DNA of 19,692 bases from an uncultured Sutterella sp. (GTDB lineage Bacteria > Pseudomonadota > Gammaproteobacteria > Burkholderiales > Burkholderiaceae_F). This document shows, piece after piece, positions 14,316 to 19,692 of this stretch. Each line of letters starts with the position of its first letter. Position 1 is the stretch's first letter. The stretch covers positions 1-19,692 of the forward strand of contig CALESB010000027.1 in assembly GCA_937906995.1 (NCBI GenBank). The letters run 5' to 3'. A program made the translations under genes and the position numbers. The notes below the pieces were generated by a model. The model ran no database searches and was not told the DNA's origin. It saw only the letters and a list, made by a program, of their open reading frames with translations.

Positions 14316-15713
14316 TTAAATAAAGAAAGTATTAAGAAGGAAGAAGGTCGGAACCAAGATCCCCACTGACCAAATCATGTAACCAAAGAAGGTTGGCATC
14401 TTGATACCACGTTCTTGCACAATAGCCACTGTCATGAAGTTCGGGGCATTACCGATGTAAGTCACTGCACCCATAAAGACAGAACCCATAGAGATGGCCA
14501 TTAAAGTATGAGAGTCCACATGCATTAAGGTATAAGCGTCACCGCCGGCTAAGTTGTAGAAGGCCAAATAGGTTGGTGCATTATCTAAGAATGCAGATAA
14601 AGAACCCGTCAACCAGAAGAACATATGATTGTTAAATGTTCCATCTGCATTTGTCACCAATGCCACCAACGGAGCAAAAGCACCGGCATGACCTGCACGA
14701 AGCATTTCCAAAACTGGCACGATACAAGCAAAAATACCAAAGAAAAGTTTTGCTACTTCAAGAATCGGTTCCCAAGTAAATTGGTTAGCAGTGCGCACGG
14801 CTTTGGGGGTTAAAACAAGCGAGGCAATAGCGATAGCAATAAAGAGTGCATCGCGCACCAAACCTTCCAAAGTCAAAGGAACATGCATCACTTCAAACGT
14901 AACACCCGACTTCCAAAAGCCCGATAACAAGACTGCTCCGGACACACAGGCCAACAATAAAATATTGATGCAACCCTCAATCTTAAATGGTACCTTTTCT
15001 CCGCTATGGAGCAATTGACGGTCCTCTTTACGATAAAAATAGGAATCTACAACCAAGTAAATCGCCAATAAGAAGGCCACACATGCCAACATGGGGGCAA
15101 TCAAATATTGAGTGGTCCAGAAGAAGTCCACGCCTCGTAAAAAGCCTAAGAACAAGGGGGGATCACCCAATGGCGTTAAGCTACCACCAATGTTGGCCAC
15201 TAAGAAAATAAAGAAAATAAAGGTATGCATGCGGAACTTACGATGCTCATTAGCCTTGATTAAAGGACGAATCAAAAGCATGGCCGCACCGGTTGTTCCC
15301 ATGATGTTAGCCAAGAGTGCCCCAATGAACAAAATCGAAGCATTCATCACCGGTGTACCAACAAATGACGAGCGAATATGGATACCACCGGCCACAATAA
15401 ACAAAGTACCCACAAAAATGATAAACGGAATATAGTCACCGATCATCGCATGGGCAACAGCCCCACTGGCCACTGTCGGACCATACACTGCAAAAAGAGG
15501 AATCGTGCATAAAGCCGCCCAAAAAACGGCAATTTTTCCATAGTGGTGATGCCAAATATGGGGAGCTAAGAGAGGGAATAATGCAATAGAGAGAAGAATA
15601 CCGGCAAACGGTATTGCCCAAAGAACAGAGAGCTCAGCGCCATTAAGAGAGGCGGCACTTGCTATGGTCGGTAGTCCAAAAAGGGCTGCTGCCATTAAAA
15701 GTTTATTTTTCAT
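14316..15713 (-). CDS. NhaD/CitMHS-like ion transporter (probable sodium:proton antiporter)
   Basis: Polytopic inner-membrane transporter (465 aa) of the ion transporter superfamily. The N-terminus looks like a signal peptide or first helix (MKNKLLMAAALFGLPTIASA). Two half-repeat-like signatures are visible: GGSLTPLGDPP (176-186) in the first half, then SAFLDNAPT (373-381) and YIGNAPNF (419-426) in the second. Such motifs occur in NhaD-type sodium:proton antiporters and in the related putative citrate transporters, so the substrate is not settled. ATG 15713 has only a distant AAGGA. The gene is separated from pncB upstream by a terminator and ends at a shared terminator. Roles in sodium or pH homeostasis are the family default. 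Confidence 0.82.
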   Translation of the reverse strand: MKNKLLMAAALFGLPTIASAASLNGAELSVLWAIPFAGILLSIALFPLLAPHIWHHHYGKIAVFWAALCTIPLFAVYGPTVASGAVAHAMIGDYIPFIIFVGTLFIVAGGIHIRSSFVGTPVMNASILFIGALLANIMGTTGAAMLLIRPLIKANEHRKFRMHTFIFFIFLVANIGGSLTPLGDPPLFLGFLRGVDFFWTTQYLIAPMLACVAFLLAIYLVVDSYFYRKEDRQLLHSGEKVPFKIEGCINILLLACVSGAVLLSGFWKSGVTFEVMHVPLTLEGLVRDALFIAIAIASLVLTPKAVRTANQFTWEPILEVAKLFFGIFACIVPVLEMLRAGHAGAFAPLVALVTNADGTFNNHMFFWLTGSLSAFLDNAPTYLAFYNLAGGDAYTLMHVDSHTLMAISMGSVFMGAVTYIGNAPNFMTVAIVQERGIKMPTFFGYMIWSVGILVPTFFLLNTFFI

Positions 15714-15785
15714 TTGGGAAATAAATCCTTTGATTTAAATTAAAGGTGTTTATGTATTTTACGGAAAATCTCCTACTATGGATAT

Positions 15786-15815
15786 AAAAAAGGCCAGACC
15801 AACAATGATCTAGCC
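15786..15815 (-). terminator. intrinsic terminator of pncB
   Basis: On the minus strand GGCTAGATC and GGTCTGGCC form a 9-bp stem with two wobble pairs (15815-15807 with 15800-15792), followed by TTTTTT. The plus strand also carries TTTTT shortly after the stem. Confidence 0.82.
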
Positions 15816-15843
15816 CTGGTTTTTGAGTGTTTTTACTTATCGT

Positions 15844-17010
15844 TTAAGCTTTAATACCAAAAACTTGCTTTAGATAACTAAGATAGCTTTCATCATCACA
15901 AAGGCTTTTTCCCGGCGTATCTGAGATTTTGGCAACAGGTTGGCCATTGGCTCGAACCATCTTAATCACAATATTTAAGGGCTCAGGTCCCAAATCGTTC
16001 ATTAAGTTTGTTCCCACACCAAAACCCAAGCGAACACGCTTTTTAAAACGGCGGAAAAGCTCGATTAATCGGTCAAAAGTTAGTCCATCAGAAAAAATAA
16101 AAGTCTTTGTTGATGGGTCACAGCGATTTGCCCGATAGTGCTCAATCATTCGCTCACCCCAAGCAAACGGATCTCCAGAGTCTTGGCGAACACCGTCAAA
16201 GAGCTTACAAAAATACATATCAAAGTCTTTGATGAATGGCTCAATACCGTAAACATCGGTTAATGCAATGCCTAAGTCACCACGGTACTCTTTTGCCCAC
16301 ATCTCGAAAGCATAGGTTTGAGAGTCACGTAAACGTGGTCCCAAAGCTTGGCAAGCTTGAAGGTATTCATGTGCCATCGTTCCCATGGGTAATAACCCCA
16401 TTTCTTTGGCGTACATAACATTGCTCGTTCCCGCGAATTGCTTAGGGATCTCTCTGGACAATGTTTCAAGGACTTCCTTTTGCCATTCTCGAGAAAAGCG
16501 CCGACGAGTACCAAAATCAGATAATGAGATTAATTCATTGTCTGGTTCATTTTTCACCATTTCAATCTTTGCTTGAAGACGACGTCGACCTTCTTGCTTG
16601 TCGATATTAGGTGCAATATGACGGAAATACGTTTCGTTCACAATTGCGAGAACCGGAATTTCAAATAAAATGGTGTGTAACCATGGTCCCTTAATTGAAA
16701 TATTTAACTCTTTGCCATTAACACTAACGGTAATGTACTTGCGCTTCAGTTGAAAAAGGCTTAAAAAATCCACAAAGTCATGCTTAATGAACCGCAAGCC
16801 ACTCAAATAATCCAATTCATCATCTGCAAAGCGTAACGTGCATAAATGATCAATCTCCTTATTAATTTCATCAGCAAAAGGGGTTAAGTCCACATCGGCA
16901 TTGCGACAACGGAACATATATTCCACTTCGGCCCCTGGAAATTGATGCAAAACACACTGCATCATCGTAAATTTGTAGAGGTCGGTATCCAGTAAAGACT
17001 CAATAATCAC
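15844..17010 (-). CDS. pncB: nicotinate phosphoribosyltransferase
   Basis: Cytosolic NAD-salvage enzyme that joins nicotinate and PRPP to nicotinate mononucleotide, driven by ATP. From GTG 17010 it has 388 aa. Motifs: LLDTDLYKFTMMQ (6-18), SDFGTRRRFS (164-173), GTSN (194-197), GTMAHE (210-215) with the histidine that is phosphorylated during catalysis (His214), GVRQDSGDP (273-281), FSDGL (306-310) and GFGVGTNLMND (329-339). The frame is open to a TTG at 17082. That extension would overlap the promoter found at 17046-17074, while GTG 17010 has AAGGA nine bases upstream and matches the family N-terminus (MII.SLLDTDLYKFT). It is single-gene, divergent from fdxA. Confidence 0.94.
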   Translation of the reverse strand: MIIESLLDTDLYKFTMMQCVLHQFPGAEVEYMFRCRNADVDLTPFADEINKEIDHLCTLRFADDELDYLSGLRFIKHDFVDFLSLFQLKRKYITVSVNGKELNISIKGPWLHTILFEIPVLAIVNETYFRHIAPNIDKQEGRRRLQAKIEMVKNEPDNELISLSDFGTRRRFSREWQKEVLETLSREIPKQFAGTSNVMYAKEMGLLPMGTMAHEYLQACQALGPRLRDSQTYAFEMWAKEYRGDLGIALTDVYGIEPFIKDFDMYFCKLFDGVRQDSGDPFAWGERMIEHYRANRCDPSTKTFIFSDGLTFDRLIELFRRFKKRVRLGFGVGTNLMNDLGPEPLNIVIKMVRANGQPVAKISDTPGKSLCDDESYLSYLKQVFGIKA

Positions 17011-17019
17011 GGTTCTATA

Positions 17020-17024
17020 TCCTT
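17020..17024 (-). promoter_or_regulatory. Shine-Dalgarno AAGGA deciding the GTG start of pncB
   Basis: Minus-strand AAGGA lies nine bases before GTG 17010. Together with the promoter just upstream it supports the 388-residue protein. Confidence 0.55.
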
Positions 17025-17045
17025 TTTGGCAAGCTCCAAAAGGGA

Positions 17046-17074
17046 AGTCTAAAAAATTTGGAGTACAATGACAA
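17046..17074 (-). promoter_or_regulatory. sigma-70-type promoter of pncB
   Basis: Minus-strand TTGTCA (17074-17069, 5/6) and TAGACT (17051-17046, 4/6) are separated by 17 bases. The transcript should start near 17039, giving a 29-base leader to GTG 17010. Confidence 0.6.
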
Positions 17075-17122
17075 CCTTTCAAACGAATTCCACTTTAATG
17101 ATTTAATTTTTGGAGAGTCATC

Positions 17123-17449
17123 ATGGCACACGTTGTCTGTGAATCCTGCATTAACTGTACCGACACAGCTTGTGTGGCTGTTTGCCCAGTTGATTGCTTC
17201 CGCGTTGGTCCTAACTTCCTGGTAATTGATCCTGATGAATGCATTGACTGTGCCGTCTGTGTACCTGAGTGCCCTGAAGAAGCCATCTTTCATGAGGATG
17301 ATGTACCTGCCGGTCAAGAGGAGTTCATTGCCTTAAACGCTGAACTCTGTCAAAAATGGCCCTCTATCACCCGCCAACGTCCTCGCCCCGCAGATGCTGA
17401 CAAATGGCATGGAGTTGAAGGTAAGCGTCAGTTCTTGAAAACTGAATAG
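17123..17449 (+). CDS. fdxA: 7Fe ferredoxin FdxA ([3Fe-4S][4Fe-4S])
   Basis: Small acidic electron carrier (108 aa). The cysteine pattern matches Azotobacter ferredoxin I with an offset of one residue. Cys9, Cys17 and Cys50 should hold the [3Fe-4S] cluster. Cys21, Cys40, Cys43 and Cys46 should hold the [4Fe-4S] cluster. Cys12 and Cys25 correspond to the free cysteines, and Cys6 is extra. The C-terminal extension after residue 60 is the usual long FdxA tail. ATG 17123 follows GGAGAG. It has its own terminator, then the gene for ferredoxin-NADP reductase, its probable redox partner. Confidence 0.94.
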   Translation: MAHVVCESCINCTDTACVAVCPVDCFRVGPNFLVIDPDECIDCAVCVPECPEEAIFHEDDVPAGQEEFIALNAELCQKWPSITRQRPRPADADKWHGVEGKRQFLKTE

Positions 17450-17469
17450 TTACTACCTAACGTATTCTC

Positions 17470-17504
17470 AGCGCTTTCCAAATCAATTTCGGAAAGCGCT
17501 TTTT
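17470..17504 (+). terminator. intrinsic terminator of fdxA
   Basis: AGCGCTTTCC (17470-17479) and GGAAAGCGCT (17491-17500) form a perfect 10-bp stem with an 11-base loop. The last T of the stem and the next four make a T-run. Confidence 0.9.
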
Positions 17505-17506
17505 AT

Positions 17507-17534
17507 TTGCCGATAAAGGAAAAAACTTTAAAAT
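17507..17534 (+). promoter_or_regulatory. sigma-70-type promoter of the fpr operon
   Basis: TTGCCG (17507-17512, 4/6) and TAAAAT (17529-17534, 5/6) are spaced by 16 bases. It begins directly after the fdxA terminator. The predicted start near 17541 gives a 26-base leader to ATG 17567. Confidence 0.55.
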
Positions 17535-17548
17535 CTCTCCTGAGATTT
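17531..17548 (+). promoter_or_regulatory. inverted repeat over the fpr transcript start
   Basis: AAATCTC (17531-17537) and GAGATTT (17542-17548) are perfect arms separated by four bases. They overlap the -10 box and the predicted start. The size and position fit a repressor operator, but it could equally be a short leader hairpin. Confidence 0.35.
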
Positions 17549-17566
17549 GATGTGGATTCCAACTAT

Positions 17567-18337
17567 ATGAGTTTTAACCCTGTAAAAATTAAAGCCATTG
17601 AAAAGCATAGTGATCGTCTTCTGTTCCTTTCAGTTGAAAAACCTCTTTGCTTAAAATTTACCCCAGGACAATTTGTCAGAATCGGTCTAGCGCTCCGCAG
17701 TCCAGTCCAGTCCGATGAGGATATCCTTGCTCGCCCCTATTCAGTAGCAAGTGCACCAGAGGCCAATCAACTGGACTTCTACATTGCCCGTGTAACAGAA
17801 GGAGAACTTTCGGGCCAATTTTTTGATTTAACCGTTGGCGACACGATTTATGTAGATGATGAAGCTTACGGGTTAATGAATCCTCAACGATTACAACCAC
17901 ATGGCCATCTTGTCTGTATGGGTACAGGAACCGGAGTATCCGCCTTTTTATCCATCCTTAAATCCAATCCATGGGATCGATTCGAAAAAGTCACCGTCAT
18001 TCATTGCGCACGATATGCTGCCGATCTCACGGTTACCCATCGATTTCAAGAAGCTGCAATGGATTTGCAACAAGAACACAATTTCCAATTTATTCGCTTA
18101 ACCACTCGTGAAACGGATGAAAACTCTCAAGGAGAACTCCAAGGACGTTTAACCGAAACAATTCAAAACGGTAAACTTCAAGAGTTTGGTATTGAGCTAA
18201 ATCCGGAAAAAAGCCGCATAATCCTTTGTGGCAACCCCGATTTTGTAAGTTCTATGAAAAAGCTCCTAAAAATGAAAGGATTTACAGCGCCAAGGGGCGA
18301 AAAATTCGGAACACTTATTTCAGAAAACTTTTGGTAA
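17567..18337 (+). CDS. fpr: ferredoxin-NADP(+) reductase
   Basis: FAD enzyme (256 aa from ATG 17567) that moves electrons between NADPH and ferredoxin or flavodoxin. The FAD-binding RPYS is at 56-59, the NADP-binding GTGTGVS at 119-125, and CGNPDF and the C-terminal FGTLISENFW are typical of bacterial (FPR-type) reductases ending in an aromatic residue. The frame is open to a TTG at 17507, but that TTG forms part of the -35 box and directly abuts the fdxA terminator, so the shorter start is chosen despite a weak ribosome site. It heads a probable operon with the RnfB-like gene (six bases after its stop) and nth, and lies just behind fdxA. Confidence 0.9.
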   Translation: MSFNPVKIKAIEKHSDRLLFLSVEKPLCLKFTPGQFVRIGLALRSPVQSDEDILARPYSVASAPEANQLDFYIARVTEGELSGQFFDLTVGDTIYVDDEAYGLMNPQRLQPHGHLVCMGTGTGVSAFLSILKSNPWDRFEKVTVIHCARYAADLTVTHRFQEAAMDLQQEHNFQFIRLTTRETDENSQGELQGRLTETIQNGKLQEFGIELNPEKSRIILCGNPDFVSSMKKLLKMKGFTAPRGEKFGTLISENFW

Positions 18338-18343
18338 TTTATT

Positions 18344-18922
18344 ATGAGTTCTTTGATCGATCAAATTGATGATGTTTTACCGCAAACGCAGTGCCGTCAA
18401 TGTGGCTACGACGGCTGCCGCGCTTATGCATGGGCTATTGTCATGGACGAAGCCCCTATTAACCGTTGTGCTCCCGGCGGAAAAAAAGGCATTGAAGCTT
18501 TAGCTAAAGTTACAGGGCGCCCAGTCGTCGAACTCGATCCTGAGTACGGTCATGAAGTACCACTTGAAATATCTCACATCAAACCGGAACTATGCATTGG
18601 TTGCCGTAAATGTGTCCTTGCTTGCCCAACTAACGCCATTGTCGGCGCCCCCAAGCGTATGCATGCCGTGATTAGCGATTGGTGCACTGGTTGCGCATTA
18701 TGCGTTGTGCCATGCCCTGTTGACTGTATTGAAATGGTTCCTGCTCCCTTTGAATGGACTCAGGAGCGAGCACACGCCGCACGAGAGCGCTACCAAGCAA
18801 AACTGCATCGTGAAAAAGCCAAGCGTGAAGCTCGCGAAAAACGCCTTGCGAACAATACGACAGCTGAAAAGAAAAAGAGTCTTATTGCAGACATTTTGGC
18901 CATGGCTGCCAAAAAGCACTAA
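18344..18922 (+). CDS. RnfB-like soluble polyferredoxin
   Basis: Fe-S protein of 192 aa. An N-terminal four-cysteine domain (Cys17, 20, 25, 42; pattern CRQCGYDGC then NRCAPGG) is followed by two [4Fe-4S] ferredoxin motifs (Cys84, 87, 90, 94 and Cys114, 117, 120, 124). This is the layout of RnfB/RsxB, but the N-terminal membrane helix of those proteins is missing: the protein begins at the segment equivalent to DEILPQSQC. No rnfA, C, D, G or E is adjacent. Residues 140-192 form a highly charged Arg/Lys/Glu/Ala tail, likely helical, that may bind a partner or nucleic acid. Position between fpr and nth suggests it passes electrons from FdxA/Fpr. Annotated RsxB-like proteins next to nth are known in betaproteobacteria; their role is unclear. 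Confidence 0.88.
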   Translation: MSSLIDQIDDVLPQTQCRQCGYDGCRAYAWAIVMDEAPINRCAPGGKKGIEALAKVTGRPVVELDPEYGHEVPLEISHIKPELCIGCRKCVLACPTNAIVGAPKRMHAVISDWCTGCALCVVPCPVDCIEMVPAPFEWTQERAHAARERYQAKLHREKAKREAREKRLANNTTAEKKKSLIADILAMAAKKH

Positions 18923-18943
18923 CTCAATGGCTTTTTAAGACGT

Positions 18944-19576
18944 ATGAATAAAGAAAAACGATACGAAATTATGAAGCGGTTGGCGGCTGAAAGACCCAAC
19001 CCTGAAAGTGAACTGAACTATACCTCTCCTTATGAGCTATTGGTCGCTGTCGCACTGTCGGCTCAAGCTACAGACAAAAGCGTTAATATCGCTACCGCTA
19101 AACTTTTTCCAGTTGCCAATACGCCGGAAGCCATGGTGAAATTAGGGATTGAAGGCTTAACGCCCTACATCAAAACGATTGGGTTATATCGTAACAAAGC
19201 CAAAAATGTTATCGCCCTGAGCCAAAAACTCATTGATGAATTTGGGTCTGAAGTACCGTGTGATCGCGCTAGCTTGGAAAGCTTACCTGGTGTAGGCAGA
19301 AAAACTGCTAATGTTGTTTTAAACGTTGCGTTTGGTTTACCTACCATTGCTGTCGATACGCATATTTTTCGAGTTAGCAACCGTACTGGATTTGCACCAG
19401 GTAAAACACCAGAAGAAGTTGAGAAAAAACTCCTTAAGTTTATGCCTAAGGAGTTTATGAAAGACTCTCACCATTGGTTGCTTTTACATGGTCGCTACTG
19501 CTGTAAAGCAACCAAACCTGATTGCGCTCACTGCCCTATTTTTGATTTGTGTGAGTTCAAGCAAAAAAGCAAATAA
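18944..19576 (+). CDS. nth: endonuclease III (DNA glycosylase/AP lyase)
   Basis: Base-excision repair enzyme (210 aa) that removes oxidised pyrimidines and cleaves the abasic site. The helix-hairpin-helix LPGVGRKTANVVL (114-126) contains the catalytic Lys120, and Asp138 lies in VDTHIFRVSNR. Cys187, Cys194, Cys197 and Cys203 (C-x6-C-x2-C-x5-C) bind the [4Fe-4S] cluster; all six numbers match E. coli Nth. It starts 21 bases after the RnfB-like gene, with a weak ribosome site. The rsx-nth linkage is known in E. coli, where the whole rsx operon precedes nth. Confidence 0.96.
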   Translation: MNKEKRYEIMKRLAAERPNPESELNYTSPYELLVAVALSAQATDKSVNIATAKLFPVANTPEAMVKLGIEGLTPYIKTIGLYRNKAKNVIALSQKLIDEFGSEVPCDRASLESLPGVGRKTANVVLNVAFGLPTIAVDTHIFRVSNRTGFAPGKTPEEVEKKLLKFMPKEFMKDSHHWLLLHGRYCCKATKPDCAHCPIFDLCEFKQKSK

Positions 19577-19579
19577 AGG

Positions 19580-19611
19580 AAAGGCTACTAAATTCGATAT
19601 TGGTAGCCTTT
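19580..19611 (+). terminator. terminator-like hairpin after nth
   Basis: AAAGGCTAC (19580-19588) and GTAGCCTTT (19603-19611) form a 9-bp stem, extendable by a G-U and an A-U pair. The stem ends in TTT but no long T-run follows. The remaining bases to 19692 contain nothing I can support. Confidence 0.6.
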
Positions 19612-19692
19612 ATAGCCTCCGTCGTAAAACCCATGACTTAATGACATGGATCACTCCTCCCTCCCGAAATGGGAGAGAATAAGTTTAGACAA

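Noticed and set aside
17011..17082. N-terminal extension of PncB from a TTG
   Set aside because: It would overlap the TTGTCA/TAGACT promoter and does not match the PncB family start; GTG 17010 does.
17507..17566. Extension of ferredoxin-NADP reductase from TTG 17507
   Set aside because: This TTG is the -35 box of a good promoter directly after the fdxA terminator, so it cannot be in the mRNA made from that promoter.
19488..19682. Open frame of 64 codons at the right edge
   Set aside because: It starts inside nth in another frame, crosses the hairpin after nth and has no coding character.
1..19692. CRISPR array, insertion sequence, prophage or toxin-antitoxin pair
   Set aside because: No regularly spaced repeats, terminal inverted repeats with a transposase, phage genes or small paired ORFs with ribosome sites were found.

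Overview
The window looks like an ordinary chromosomal segment of a Gram-negative betaproteobacterium, most likely from the anaerobic or microaerophilic gut group around Sutterellaceae (Burkholderiales). This rests on beta/gamma-type RelA, FabI, PncB, FdxA and Nth proteins, moderate GC by eye, and an enrichment in oxygen-independent or Fe-S chemistry. The taxonomic call is inference. I see no phage, insertion sequence, CRISPR array or plasmid gene. Sixteen protein genes and one tRNA cover nearly all of it, and no gene-free stretch exceeds 300 bases.

Layout. 1-4966: relA-type (p)ppGpp synthetase and an RhlE-like DEAD-box helicase on the minus strand, then a divergent tRNA-dihydrouridine synthase family gene. 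4988-8998: an L-aspartate dehydrogenase (minus) back to back with two near-identical tandem sodium:amino-acid symporters (plus). 9063-9139: a CAT-anticodon tRNA that reads as tRNA-Ile2 rather than tRNA-Met. 9177-13121: a fatty-acid locus with fabI-fabZ on the minus strand, divergent from a coupled pair on the plus strand. That pair is a FabX/UfaA-like flavoprotein with a C-terminal cysteine cluster, followed by a KAS II (fabF). 13211-14245: an unrecognised exported protein. 14316-17074: an NhaD/CitMHS-like ion transporter and nicotinate phosphoribosyltransferase. 17123-19576: FdxA ferredoxin, ferredoxin-NADP reductase, a soluble RnfB-like polyferredoxin and endonuclease III.

How the parts fit. 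The fatty-acid locus holds a condensing enzyme, a dehydratase, an enoyl reductase and a flavoprotein of the family that makes the cis double bond in Helicobacter (FabX) and Neisseria (UfaA). A plausible reading is a compact oxygen-independent unsaturated-fatty-acid module. The right-hand cluster links reduced ferredoxin, NADPH and an Fe-S DNA glycosylase. Aspartate dehydrogenase beside two amino-acid symporters fits an amino-acid-using lifestyle.

Several starts were moved from the longest ORF, using Shine-Dalgarno sequences, promoters or paralogue alignment: relA to 2235, the second symporter to 7582, fabZ to 9635, pncB to GTG 17010 and fpr to 17567. Clear intrinsic terminators delimit most transcription units.
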